DNA from: Homarus americanus
Lineage: Eukaryota; Arthropoda; Malacostraca; Decapoda; Nephropidae
Assembly: GCF_018991925.1 (NCBI RefSeq)
Contig: NW_024737068.1
Span: 11,913,642-11,977,641, forward strand
Length of the DNA stretch: 64,000 bases
Reading direction: 5' to 3'
Under the pieces are notes generated by a model, which was not told the DNA's origin, made no database searches, and saw nothing but the letters and a program-made list of their open reading frames with translations. Positions 1 through 27,116 of this stretch are shown one piece after another. The position numbers were made by a program, and so were the translations under genes. Every line of letters starts with the position of its first letter. The first letter of the stretch is position 1.

Positions 1-80
1 AAAACCACACATGAAAAGGGAAACACTGGAGCACCTTAGCTTTTGTCTTTATTCAAGACATCTTCAGAGGCAACTGAATT
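1..80 (-). repeat. Dispersed repeat end, possibly a Penelope-like element tail
   Basis: On the minus strand this reads 'gaagatgtcttgaataaag' followed by a 'ggtgctccagtg' motif. The same block recurs on the plus strand at 2405-2475 and, shortened, on the minus strand at 2319-2362. I associate it with non-coding tails of Penelope-like elements in crustaceans. That link is from memory and not shown by this sequence, so only the repetition is certain. Confidence 0.4.
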
Positions 81-184
81 TATGAAAGTTGTGGAAAATC
101 ATACAATTATCACAACCTGTACTCAAATGTTTAAGTTAATTACAAAAAAGCCATAATCTTGAACAACATATTACTGTACAGTAT

Positions 185-663
185 TCACTTAGTACTCAAA
201 TGTACTAAAGCTAAAAGACTAAAATTTATATATCTAGGGCAAATTGTGGGATGTTTATACTCAAATTAATTGCTAATTTTACAAGAAATCCAGCAATGCA
301 AGTTATATTCTGCTAAGTCAAGTCAGTGATATTTTGTAAGCGAAAAACTTAAAACTCTCTATTGTATAATCTGAGTCCCTGACCCCTCCGCCCTCCAATG
401 ATAACTATGCACTCGGTAATCTCCCCACCTGGCTGTCAACACCTCACCACCACCTCCCAGTCACAAGGCAATAAGGATTTTAGAGGGTGAAGGTATTAGG
501 CTCAAAGTTATTCTTATAAAATGTCAGACTTGACTTAGCAGAATATAACCTGCATTGCTGGAATCCTTGCAAGATAGCAATTAATTTGAGTATAAACATC
601 CCATACTTTGCACAAGAGTTAATTTTTTTTAGTCCTTTAGCTTAGTACATTTGAGTACAAAGT
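185..663. repeat. Large inverted repeat (foldback element)
   Basis: Two arms of about 150 bases (185-333 and 517-663) are imperfect reverse complements. Both contain the 'ccagcaatgcaa' / 'tgcattgctgg' block and the 'atgtttatactcaaatt' block. About 180 bases of unrelated spacer separate them. The arm sequence is related to the foldback units inside the Tigger-type elements at 3128-4775, 5360-6762 and 10793-12404. I see no coding capacity. Confidence 0.7.
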
Positions 664-821
664 AAATACAGTAACATATTCCTAAAAATTATGGCTTTTT
701 CATGGAAGTCTATATAACTAACCCCAGTGGTCAGGATATTATGGCATTGAATGTTACAGAGTATTTCATATCTTTGTTAGTTCTGTACATAGAGACTAGT
801 GGTGGAGGGATGGCCTTAAGG

Positions 822-1694
822 CAGTGGTGTCAAACTCAAAACCTTTCGAAGGCCAATTCTTATTTTAGTTACCCTCTTCAAGGCCAACACAAATGCTATA
901 TCACATATTTGCAGGACTGAAGTTCACAGCTTCACACATTGCTTTACCTGGCTTACCAGGAATACCTCATTTGAGTTTGTCTGATCTTAAGTATGTAAAA
1001 TTCATTTTACTTAATAAATATAGGATAGCAAAATGCATATACAATACAAGTACAGTATATGCATTATTTTTGGGCTACAATTTATTATACAATTCCATTG
1101 GTGATTTGAAACTAAGAGCTCAATCTTGTTATGACAGTTATGTCATGTACATACAGAACAAGAACCATCATGCAACACACAACTTTGTCCTCATTTGCCA
1201 CTGTACGGCAAGCATTTTTCTTCCACAAGTTTTTCTATATTTGGCTGCAAATGTGATATTCCGAGTCGGAGGATGGCATTCAAGTGCTTCATTAATATGG
1301 GTTCGATACTTAAGATTTATTTATCTTCATCCGAGAGAATAACTGTTCACACCCATAAGTACTTCCAAACTGAACAGCCCAAAAGCACACATTGTAATGA
1401 ATGTGTGGTAATGGCTGCGGCTTCGTTTTTTAATTCTTTAGTGATTTCGATTTATAAGCATTTTCCCTTTACAATAGTGTTATTACTAGCATTAACAATA
1501 TAAATTCAATTGTTGCCACAATGATGTAAAGATCATTTCGGAATTTACTGACTTATTCCTATCTGCATTTTCCCCTTCTTATTTATTTCTATCATAATTT
1601 CACGGGTTGATAAATTTTACCATCATCCCGCAGGCCACACCTGACCATTCCATGGGCCACATTTGGCCCGCGGGCCATGAGTTTGACACCCCTG
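822..1694. mobile_element. Non-autonomous hAT-type DNA transposon
   Basis: The left end reads 'cagtggtgtcaaactca' and the right end, reverse-complemented, reads 'caggggtgtcaaactcatgg'. These are matching terminal inverted repeats. The element is flanked by 8-bp target duplications, 'ccttaagg' at 814-821 and 'ccttaggg' at 1695-1702 (one mismatch). CAG-type ends and 8-bp duplications are hallmarks of the hAT superfamily. The 873-bp interior has no recognisable transposase; its short ORFs look random. It needed a transposase supplied in trans. Confidence 0.85.
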
Positions 1695-2318
1695 CCTTAG
1701 GGGGAGGAACTGACTGCTCATCCCCCACTCCTGCCTCTGTCATTCTTACTGTAACTTGACAAAATATTGTTTATTTGTTGTTTATTAATTAGTAAAGATA
1801 TGTTACTGTAATAATTTGAGCTTATTAATACCATTACTCTTCATAGACAGTAACATACTTATTTTTTACCTTATTATTTGGCTTGTCACTTATTTTTTAT
1901 GTAAATTACTGATTATATACTTAATTTTTTCTATACAGTAGTAGTATTTAATATTTTATGTTAACAATGATAAAACATACACTATAAGAGGCTGATCATA
2001 TGAGAATATATAATAATAAATGTTGGAGGGTGTGTGTTGGTGGTGTGTATATGTGATATTGAGGTGTGTTACACACAGGAATTTAGATAACACACATCCA
2101 GTGAGGGTCTTATTGTGTGACTGCCTGGAGGCGACATAAACATCAGCTGTTGAGGAGTGCTTGGCAACACGGTGCATGTTACCACTCCTTTCCGTTCCAT
2201 CTCTCTAATCACCCATACCTTTCTGCTTTCTCACTCCATATTTTAAAATGTTATGTAACGTAATGTTGAAGGGATACAACTTTGCTTATTTATACTTATA
2301 CTTATCACAATCTCCCTA

Positions 2319-2475
2319 AAAATACTTTAGCTTTCATCTTTATTCAAGACATCTTCAGGTCATGAGACCCACTAATCCCCCACCTAAGAAAGGGTGACCT
2401 GACATTCCACCCCTGTAAATTTAGTTGCCTCTGAAGACGTCTTGAATAAAGACTAAAGCTGAGGTGCTCCAGTGT
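2319..2475. repeat. Two copies of the 'tcttgaataaag' tail repeat, head to head
   Basis: A minus-strand copy (2319-2362) and a plus-strand copy (2405-2475) of the block also seen at the start of the window. The plus copy runs from 'ttgcctctgaagacgtcttg' to 'aggtgctccagtg'. These and the copy at 1-80 lie in opposite orientations on either side of the hAT element. Confidence 0.5.
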
Positions 2476-2479
2476 ATAC

Positions 2480-3125
2480 TTAGTTGACCGAGGGCTCGTT
2501 ATATCGAGAAAATAATAGCTAACAACTAGAATGATTAACTAAAAATAAGATTTTTTTTTTACTAGATTTAAGGTACTGTATTTGGCAACCATTAAACTAA
2601 CGTCCAAATAAGGGAGCAGCCAGTTAGAAATGGGAGGTGAGGTGGCGAGCGACTTTTTTATAATTAAATAATGTGGCAATGCCGCAAAACCTCAATGCCC
2701 TAAAGTTTATAGGCTAGAACTGCCTCAGTTGAAGCTAAAAGAAAAGAGTTAATAATTCTTTCTCATATTTCTTCTAGGGGTGGGAATTAAAATTTCATGA
2801 AGTTAGAGATTTGTAGGTAGCTATGGGATGAATGTGAAATTAGAAGTTATATATTGTAAGAAAAGTGGTGAGCATGTCTCAATGAACCACTTTCACTAAT
2901 GTGAGCGTGTGAATGCGTGGTTAGGTAGCTTGTGCTGCATCAATACATCGACCCAAAATTACTTTAAGGACCTTAAATAAGTTATAAATTTAAATAATTT
3001 CATAAAGTAATGTGGAATCAAATGTTTAAAAAATGTTTCTAAATTATATATATACTGTACCCTGTTAAAATATACCAAATTAAACTTTAAGAGTGTCACT
3101 TACAGTGTGATAGTCCTGATTAAAC
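2480..3125. other. Non-coding spacer, nothing recognised
   Basis: AT-rich sequence with no ORF of interest, no splice-bounded open segment and no obvious repeat structure that I could see. Confidence 0.5.
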
Positions 3126-3127
3126 TA

Positions 3128-4775
3128 CAGTAATACCCCACTTTACGAGGTTTTTTTTTTTACGCGTTTCTACATTTACGCAGTACCCTGCCAGAACCGG
3201 AATTCCCACTTTACGCGGTGCATCTACTCATATACGTGGGTGAAGTATAATTTTTTTTATTTAGCTCATAAAATTCATACAAATTACCTGACCAGAATAT
3301 AATTTACATTGCAGGAATTCTTACAATATGATGATCATTTTGAATATAAACATCATAGATTTTGCATTAGACATACAAATTTTAGATCTAATGTAAGAAT
3401 TTTGTTTACTCAGAGCAAATATGTTATGTTTTGTGCAAAATATATGACGTGTATATTCAAAATATTCCTGGTCTTGCAAGGAATCCAGCAATGTCAATTA
3501 TATTATCTTAACTTTAGTCTGAGGTATTATTTATTACTAAAAAAGTAAATATACTGTTTTAACCCAAACATTTTTCTGGTAGGGACGGAAGGTGGGGGTG
3601 GGGGGTAGGGAGGGAGGGAGGGACCCAGCGTGTGGGAAGAAAGGGGGGAGCCGGAGGTGGGGTATTTTGATTGACAGATGGTGTTTGGGTGAAGTATATT
3701 TTTTTTATTTACTGAAGATATTTGTTTTAGCTCATAAAATTCATACAAATTACCCGGCCAGAATATAATTTACATTGCTGGAATTCTTACAATTTGATGA
3801 TCTTTTTGAATATAAACATCATAGACATACAAATTTTAGATCTAATGTAAGAATTTTGTTTACTCAGAGCAAATATGTTATCTTTTGTGCAAAATATATG
3901 ACGTGTATATTCAAAATATTCCTGGTCTTGCAAGGAATCCAGCAATGTCAATTACATTATCCTAACTTTAGTTTGAGGTATTATTTATTCCTATACCTTA
4001 AAATCTAGTGTTTTCACCCAAACATTTTTCTGGTAGGGACGGAAGGTGGGGGTGGGGGGTAGGGAGGGAGGGAGGGACCCAGCGTGTGGGAAGAAAGGGG
4101 GGAGCCGGAGGTGGGGTATTTTGATTGACAGATGGTGTTTGGGTGAAGTATATTTTTTTTATTTACTGAAGATATTTGTTTTAGCTCATAAAATTCATAC
4201 AAATTACCCGGCCAGAATATAATTTACATTGCTGGAATTCTTACAATTTGATGATCTTTTTGAATATAAACATCATAGACATACAAATTTTAGATCTAAT
4301 GTAAGAATTTTGTTTACTCAGAGCAAATATGTTATCTTTTGTGCAAAATATATGACGTGTATATTCAAAATATTCCTGGTCTTGCAAGGAATCCAGCAAT
4401 GTCAATTACATTATCCTAACTTTAGTTTGAGGTATTATTTATTCCTATACCTTAAAATCTAGTGTTTTCACCCAAACATTTCTCAGAGAGGGAGGAGCCA
4501 GCGAGCATGGGAAGAAGGGGGGGGGGAGTTGAGTCCATTATTTGAATGGACATTAACCTGGCGACTGTATTTCTCTTAAATATTAATTGTGTGTGAGTAC
4601 CATCATAAAATTAAGATGTTATTTTAACTAGAACATAGGTATTGTTTCGGAAAAAGTGGAGTTTGGGAGTCGGCCCAGTCTCTATTTCAATTAATCCCAT
4701 ATGTTGTTATTCCATTTACGCGTTTCCCGTTTTACATGGACCTCTGTGGGTTCAATTGACCGCGGGGTATTACTG
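3128..4775. mobile_element. Non-autonomous Tigger/pogo-type element
   Basis: It begins 'cagtaataccccactttacg' and ends in a reverse complement reading 'cagtaataccccgcggtcaa', directly flanked by TA on both sides (3126-3127, 4776-4777). This is the Tigger/pogo pattern. Near the right end (about 4595-4715) it shares 'aagtggagtttggg', 'gtcggccc' and 'tttcaattaatcccatatg' with the transposase-bearing Tigger at 13096-15771, so it was probably mobilised by that family. The interior consists of tandem foldback units and has no transposase. Confidence 0.85.
3290..4470. repeat. Tandem 454-bp units inside the Tigger-type element
   Basis: The block from 'ccagaatataatttacattg' through 'aaggaatccagcaatgtcaa' and a G-rich 'gggtagggagggagg' stretch recurs at a spacing of about 454 bases (for example 3775 to 4229), with a more diverged first copy. 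Each unit is itself an imperfect palindrome. The last two copies are nearly identical, which suggests recent duplication. ORFs in these units are not genes. Confidence 0.85.
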
Positions 4776-5033
4776 TATACTGTATAGTGTATTTTCTTGG
4801 AACTTGTTAAAAACACTGGTTCCCCCGAAGCTCAGATGATATGATAATTTTAACCAGGGGATTCAGGGTGTTCAGTAATATGTTTGACTTTGGGTAACTG
4901 CTCCATGTGGTGTTGAGTTATAACTAAAGTGGGTGAAAATGCTGCAATGTATGACAAGCCTCCACCTCATTCCACATGAGCAATGACAAATAAAACTGGA
5001 AGGCATGATCCTCAAGGTAAATATTACTGAAAT

Positions 5034-5039
5034 TTAATT
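5034..5039 (-). promoter_or_regulatory. Possible polyadenylation signal of the Mpv17-like gene
   Basis: ATTAAA on the minus strand about 65 bases after the stop codon. It is the second most common animal poly(A) signal. No AATAAA lies closer. Position-based inference only. Confidence 0.4.
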
Positions 5040-5101
5040 ATACTGTATAACAAAATAAAGAATTTTTTACTATACAATATTTACATTAAAAATTAACATC
5101 A

Positions 5102-20468
<15,367 letters not shown>

Positions 20469-20569
20469 GGCTTCTCTTCTGGTAGTGTCAATGACAGCAA
20501 CTTACACTTATCTCTGCAAAATAATTGTTTACTTCTATACTGTGCTCTACTGTACTATGGTAAATATAT

Positions 20570-21810
20570 AGACAACACAGGTTTCTCAACTCAGCAACGA
20601 GACATATAGTTTATCTAGAGTTACTTTTTTATGGTCTATACACTGGTGACAACCATTTCTTGTGTAAATACTTTGTTTTGAGTTATGACCCATTTCTCCT
20701 CCTTCAATATTAATACCCCACAGAGTGGGCAGGGCTTTTAAGAAGAGGGAACATGGGGGGGTTAAAACCTTATTTTTAGAAATTTTTTAAGGCTAAGAGT
20801 TTTTTAATTTTCTTGGCAGCTGGTGACACTGTTACAAATGTCCAGCCAGTCTGTAGAAAACTGCGGCAGTATTAATAAAACTAACCCAACCTAACCTACC
20901 AAACCTACAAAACCAACCTAACCAAAGCCTTGCCCACTTTGTGGGACATCAATTTTGAAGGAAGAGAAAAGTCTTGTTGCTGGGTCGAGGAACCGGTGCT
21001 GTCTATATAATACAGTATAGTCTAAAATAAGACACGTGACTGACTGCCCAAGTCAGTAATAGGCCATTCAGTGGCAAAGGAAACAGAGTAAGTATTAAGT
21101 AAAAAGACCTCACCCTGTCTCTTATTGAGAGACTGGTAACCCTCTGAAGTACCAGAGACTGCTACATTATACAGTATATTTTATTACTCATACAATGAAC
21201 CAAATTAACTTACCTAACCTATATCATATAATAGTGGTTATGCGAAGGTCAAGCTTAGGTAGGTTAGTTTGGTTCATTATATGAACAATAAATTAATAAA
21301 TATACAGTATACAATATGGTAACTATTGATAACTGACTTGTTGCCAAATTTTCATACAAAATTAATTTAAAAATACGATGTACCACAATATCACTGTGTT
21401 TTGCAGTAGACACTGTTGTAGTTTGGGAAAATGTGTTAAAATTAGGTTATTTCTAAAGTAAATTTAACCTAACAAGTGGCCAAAGAATTGCTAGCAGATG
21501 GCACCAACCTAACCAAAGAATCCTACCTAACTTCCCCCTGGCATATTAAACAGATAGAACATACTTTGATATGGCGTAATTTTAGGTTTTCATGGACATG
21601 AGAGTAAACACAGACCAAGAGGGTCAGTTATTACACTGAAACAAACAAAGAGCGGACGACAACATCAAGCGTGAATTGGGCTGCCATACCGTTTCACCGC
21701 CAAGATAGACGAAGTAGTGTGAGCCTAAAGTGCCTAATTATTTATAATACAAAGCATTTGCCCAAGAAATGAATAAACGAATATCATCACTAGTTGATTC
21801 TCGACCAGTG
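20570..21810. other. Upstream region of the Mpv17-like gene, with LINE tail and TTAGG-like tract
   Basis: 20870-20935 and 21205-21275 carry 'aacctaacc' or 'ggttag' tracts. 21025-21110 ('gactgactgcccaagtcag', 'aaggaaacagagtaag') is a plus-strand LINE tail like that at 17600-17690. A non-coding first exon of the Mpv17-like gene may lie here or further upstream; I could not fix it. Confidence 0.45.
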
Positions 21811-21814
21811 AGAC

Positions 21815-21938
<124 letters not shown>

Positions 21939-22487
21939 CAGCAAGTAAAAGCTGTCTTAACCAACTAAAGAATCCTACCTAACATTACCTAACTTCCTAG
22001 CCGGAGAGCAGACCCGCAGACCTCGACATATTAAACAGAAATTACTTATTTTGATATCTAATAACAATGAAAGCAACTTTGTTGAAGCGTCACGGTGTAA
22101 TTTTAAATTTTTGTGGACGTGGGAGTATGCTCAGATCGAGTGGTTAGGTTGCAAGCAAACAGAGCTAATGACAACACGTGACAACAACAGCAGATTTTTC
22201 GGAGGAGTATTTAGGGTAAATAATTCATTTCTTCATGTACAAGGCATGTAGACATAATTTTTGTGTCATATGATCAGTTTTTCACTGTTTTTACCCTGCA
22301 ATTTCCCCCATCCTTCATGCCCTGCTCAATACAGGCTATTTATGATGGTAGGTAGAGAAAAACTAAAAAAAATACTAATTATTCAGATCGTGACCATCAG
22401 CTGTTTTTATTAGAGGATACTGTATTATTTGGGGAAAAATATAAAAATGGCTGAAATCATGTGCTAACCTAACCCAACCATACCTAT

Positions 22488-22838
22488 ATCTTAACTTGCC
22501 TATATCTAGTAAACTAAGTATTTACACAACAAAATGAATTGAACTGAAAGTAATCAGTGTACAAAACTGTGTCTAAAAAGAAGCCCTCCTAATAACCGAA
22601 TTGCTAATGACCACGTTTCGTATATTAGCCCTCATGGTACATTGTTTACATCTGCCACATCACAGCTAATGACGTGACTGTAAGAATGCTATCTTAACCC
22701 ACCTATACAGTATCTAGAAAACTAAGTATTTGCCCAAGAAAATTAATAGAAGTTAAAGTAATCAGCATACAAAATTGTGCCTAAAAACACCCACCACTAA
22801 TACCGAATCGCTGACAGTCACGAGTCGTATATCAGCAT
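22488..22838 (+). repeat. Diverged tandem duplication, about 200-bp period
   Basis: 22488-22632 and 22690-22838 share 'aaactaagtattt', 'aaagtaatcag', 'acaaaa.tgtg.ctaaaaa' and 'accgaat.gct' in order. There is no coding content. Confidence 0.7.
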
Positions 22839-22858
22839 GTACAGTACCTAACCTAACA

Positions 22859-23175
22859 CAACTCAGATTAAATTAAGTTTACCAATTTTTTGTGACTTTA
22901 TGACACCAAATAATAATCAAGAAGTGATTCACAGCCCGATTTACACTTGTAGGACCATCATTTGACTTCATTGCGACTACATTTGGGTACATTTGGGTAA
23001 TTACTCGCTCCCTCGGTACAAGCACGCAATCTATTAACTCAGATTAAATTAAGTTTTCCAATATTTTTTTTTACTTTGTGACACCAAATACTAGTCGAGA
23101 AGTGATTAGCAGTCTGATTTATTCATGAAGAACCATTGTGACTTCATTGCGGCTACATTTGGGTAATTAGTCGGA
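22859..23175 (+). repeat. Diverged tandem duplication, about 177-bp period
   Basis: Both copies start 'aactcagattaaattaagtt' and share 'gacaccaaata', 'gaagtgatt' and 'ctacatttgggtaatta'. Confidence 0.8.
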
Positions 23176-23179
23176 CCAC

Positions 23180-23380
23180 TTTCAACCAGACTTGACCAAC
23201 ACTGGCGCAGGTACAGCATAGTCTATATTCTATACAGATACAATTCAGGAGCCAGTGCCATGCCCAGTACTTACCAACAGTGCATAACAAAGACGTGACC
23301 AACCGTTCAAACGGCTAATGAACTGATCAGTGGCGAAGAGGATTAAAGTAAATGTTGATAAGTGCAAAAAAAAAGAGATG
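23180..23380 (+). mobile_element. LINE 3' tail fragment
   Basis: 'agacttgaccaacactggcg', 'caggagccagtg', 'agtggcgaagaggattaaag' and a short A-run match the end of the LINE family at 15774-17700 and 24956-27116. Only the last part of the C-terminal coding region and the UTR remain. Confidence 0.75.
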
Positions 23381-23399
23381 TGCTGACAAAACAATTAAC

Positions 23400-24540
23400 T
23401 TCCATTAAATTGTAGTATCATATCATACCCTACAAATGGTGACCCCAGAGTGACCACTCACACAGGATGGAGGAGAAACATCTCATAGCCTACAAAATAA
23501 CGAATTAACGTCCCTCAATATTAATATTAGGCCTAAACTTAACTTTATCCAATAATGATCCTGAGCCACTTATTCATTATCTAATCCAGACGACAGAAAA
23601 ACTTTTTAGTTCACGATGTACTGCACATCTTACCTGAGATAAAGACGGTGTATGTAACCGTTACCTGGAGGCTGGTACCCGTGTCCAAAAGTATTAATCT
23701 AAAACATTTAAAATAAATATAACAATGAAAAAAAAATAATAATGATTCTTTGAAATGTATTAAATTCGGATTCGCTTTAGTCGAAGTTACAATTATTTCC
23801 GAGCGTACAAACATAGTCGATATTTTGTTGAAAACCCGAATTTCAAATTACCTCAGCATCCGTAGCCGTATGATCTTCGCCACTGATCAGTATTTGAGCC
23901 GCTTGGAGTGGTCGGTCATTTCTTTGTTACGCAATGTAAGCAAATACTGGGCATGTATAGGCTCCACAATGTACCCGAACACGAGTCAGTAACGGCCAAG
24001 TCGCCGCCAAAAAAACAAAGTAATAGAAGAGACCAACCGATCAAACAGCTAGTAGGCTGATAAGTGGTGAAATTAAAATAAATAAATGAAATTTGAATAA
24101 ATAAATACTGCTAAAAAGTTAGGAATATACGAATAAAATTAGTTATCCCTATCCATTTTCTTTAAGCTGATATTTTACTGTTCATAGAAGATGTAAAATA
24201 TATATTTAGGATAAACCTGTCTACTTACAAAGATTAACCATAAATTTTCCCCTTACAAAAATAACTACCACAAAGCGCCATTTAAACATTTTAAAAAAGA
24301 AAAGAAAAAAGTAACAGAAAAAGTTGATAGTGTACTGAAAACAGCGCCCACTACAAATACCGTGGTTCAACAGACATCTCGTTACGGCCAAGTTAGGTTT
24401 GTCGCTACATGTTGAATTGTGTGCATATATACCTGTAGTATTTGTGATACTGTCTAGTAGTCCGACGGGACTCTAGTAGAAATATAGTATGACTTAGTTA
24501 ACACTATGGCACAATTGTGACCTAGTAGATGGTCTATGCT
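23400..24540. other. LINE tail scraps and possible LTR boundary; otherwise unassigned
   Basis: A 'atggtgaccccagagtgacc' stretch at about 23436-23455 resembles the primer-binding start of some arthropod LTR retroelements, which often read TGGTGACCCC, but no gag or second LTR was found. 23875-24000 (minus) and 24020-24080 (plus) are scraps of the LINE 3' tail seen nearby. The remainder shows nothing. Confidence 0.4.
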
Positions 24541-24559
24541 TGCAGGCCAATGATTTACT

Positions 24560-24950
24560 CTCTTGTCTTTTTTACTTACCTTTATCCTCTTCACCACTGA
24601 TCGGCTCATTAGCCGCTAGGGTGATCGGTCACGTCTCTAACGCACTGTTGGCAAGGACTGGCTCCAGGATGTATCTGGACCTGCTCTATTGCATGTCAAG
24701 TCTGGTCTTGAAAGAGCTCACATTCGGTCCCGTCACAATACTCTCTGGCAGATTGTTCCAAGAATTCATAACTCTCACTCCGAAAAAGTTACCCCTCACA
24801 GTTTTCTGGGCTTGCGGCTTCTTCAACCTCGAGTTGTGACCCCTTGTGGGGCGAGCGTCCGCCAGCTCCAGGTAAGGGCACTCGACTGAGTAGTACCCTT
24901 TGAGATGTTTATACCCCTCAATTAGGTCTCCCTTTGCCCGTCTGTAGTAT
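24560..24950 (-). pseudogene. LINE 3'-end fragment
   Basis: On the minus strand it carries the C-terminal region of the neighbouring LINE family, including the 'tactcagtcgagtgcc' block and the 'cttttcggag' and 'ttgtgacggg' blocks. It ends in the tail 'gtggtgaagaggataaagg'. It is a second, separate copy directly next to the larger LINE that starts at 24956. Confidence 0.8.
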
Positions 24951-24955
24951 ACTTT

Positions 24956-27116
24956 TTGCTTTTATCCTCTTCACCACTGATCGGCTCGTTAGCCGCTTGG
25001 GCGATCGCTCACGTCTCTGTTACTTTTCTTTTTCGTTTATCCTCTTCACCACTGATCGGCTCGTTAGCCGCTTGGGCGATCGGTCACGACTCTGTTACGC
25101 ACTGTTGGCAAGTACTGGGCATGCACCGGCTCCTGAATATACCTGAGCCTGCTCCAGTGTTGGTCAAGTCTGGTCTTGAAAGAGCTCACACTCGGTGCCG
25201 TCACAACACTTTCTGGGAGGTTGTTCCAAGAGTTCACAACTCTCACTCCGAAAAAGTTAGCCCTCACAGTTTTCTGGACTTGCGGCTTCTTCAATCTTGA
25301 GCTGTGACCCCTTGTGGGGCGAGCGTCCGCCAGCTCCAAGTAAGGACACTCGACTGAGTAGTGCCCCTTGAGATGCTTATACACCTCAATTAGGTCACCC
25401 CTTGCCCGTCTGTAGTATAAGCTAGGCAAGGTGAGGAGCTCCAATCTCTCAGGGTAGTTGAGGTGCCGAAGTGCAGGCACCAGTCTGCTTGGTTATTAAT
25501 TTCCCGAAATAACTGGGCGTCATCCGCAAACATTTGTATGGAGGGATGTACAGCGTCAGGCATGTCATTTATGAAGCAAACAAACAACAGCGGACCCAAT
25601 ACACTGCCCTTTGGTACCCCGCTTTTGATGGGTACACATGATGATTTCATGCCATTAATCACCACACACTGCTTGCGGTCACGGAGAATGTCTCCGATCC
25701 ACGCTAGGACATTTCCCCGAATCCCGTACCCTACCAGTTTAATTTTCAGACTTTCATGAGGTACGCTGTCGAAAGCCTTGTCAAAATCTAGGTATATATT
25801 GTCGATATTACCACCCTGTTCTAGAATTTGGGTCCAAACATCCAGTACCTTGAGTAATTGTGTTAAGCAGGAGCGCCCCGGCATAAAACCGTGTTTCGTA
25901 GTAGATGTTCCATCATGACATCTCTCATAATGCTCTCAAATACCTTACATACTATGCTGGTCAGGCTCACCGGTGTATAGTTATTCGTGGAGTGACTATC
26001 GCCCTTCTTGAAGATAGGACTCACATAAGCCACTTTCCATTCACTGAGGACCTTTTATTCATCCAGGCATTTACAAAACAGGATCTTCAGGGGCTCGGCA
26101 AGCTCGTTGCACAACTCTCTTAGCACTCTAGGATGCACCATGTCAGGACCGGGACTCTTATGGACCTTTAGCTTTGAAAATTTATTTTTAATACCCTCTT
26201 CTGTGAACACAATGTGGGTCAGTGCTGTGTCGAACCGTCTGTCCTCAAACGCAGGAAGGTTATTCGCACCATCTCTTGTGAACATCGAGGAAAAGAAATT
26301 GTTCAATGCCTCAGCTTTGTCCTGGCCATAATCTCCGTAACTACCATCTTCAAGCCTCAGGTCCGATACTCCAACTCGCATTTTTAATTTCAACTTTGCA
26401 TAGCGGTAAAACGCCTTTGGGTTTGACTTGACCTCGCTTGCAACCAGCCTCTGGAACTCCTTTTTAGCCCTTCTACACTCTATCTTTGCTTGGTTCCTGG
26501 CTCTTGCATACATCCCCCCGTCCTGCTCATCGTTTGACCTAACCCACGCCTTGAATTTCTGGGTTTTCTTCTTAACTTTCTCGCCCGCCGCATGGTTCAT
26601 GTGTAGGGGTCTCGTATTCCTAGAGGCACTGGGTTTGGTCTTGGGTATATATTTCTCGATCAAATGGTTCATTTTACTAGCTATGATATTCAGCGGAGTG
26701 TCTGCGTTCTTATGTTTTAGTGAGTCAGGCCAGTGGATACCCCTCATCTCCTCCCTCATCCCGTCGTAATTTCCCTTGTAATATTTGCACCTTGGTCTGG
26801 TGCCGTCTCTTACACTTCGTGACATTGAATCAAAACAGCCATCCTTCGACCACTCTTGAAGCCGACAGAGCTCTCTCTGTAACTCTTCACACTCTATTTG
26901 GTCCTTAATTTCCTTGAATAACTTGACATTGTCTGCAAACATTTGTTTGAAGGAGTGTATAGCTTCTGGCATGTCATTTATGAACCAAATAAACAAGGGG
27001 CCCAGTACACTGCCCTGTGGTACCCCGCTTGTCACGGATATGCATGACGCTTTCGTGCGATTAATCACCACACACTGCTTGCGGTAACAGAGGTGTTTCA
27101 CTGGTGATGATAGCAC
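24956..27116 (-). pseudogene. Rearranged non-LTR retrotransposon (jockey/CR1-like)
   Basis: Minus strand, 5' to 3'. 27116-26055 is one open frame: a piece of the RT palm (VTSGVPQGSVLGPLFI; FADN in MFADNVKLF, second catalytic Asp lost) fused at EWSKDG to the linker that normally precedes RT (KYYKGNYDGM to YIPKTKPSASRN) and the RT N-terminus (KSPGPDMVHPRVL). After a break near 26050, 25884-25390 holds IYLDFDKAFDSVPHESL, SGVPKGSVLGPLLF and an intact FADD. A deletion there removes the thumb, and 25480-25064 is the C-terminal region (LYYRRARGDLIEVYKHLKG; NSWNNLPESV). The last about 70 bases of tail are duplicated (24956-25090). Non-functional. Confidence 0.9.

Noticed and set aside
893..1503. Two ORFs (149 and 102 codons) inside the hAT element
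   Set aside because: No transposase motif; the frames look random in an AT-rich non-autonomous element.
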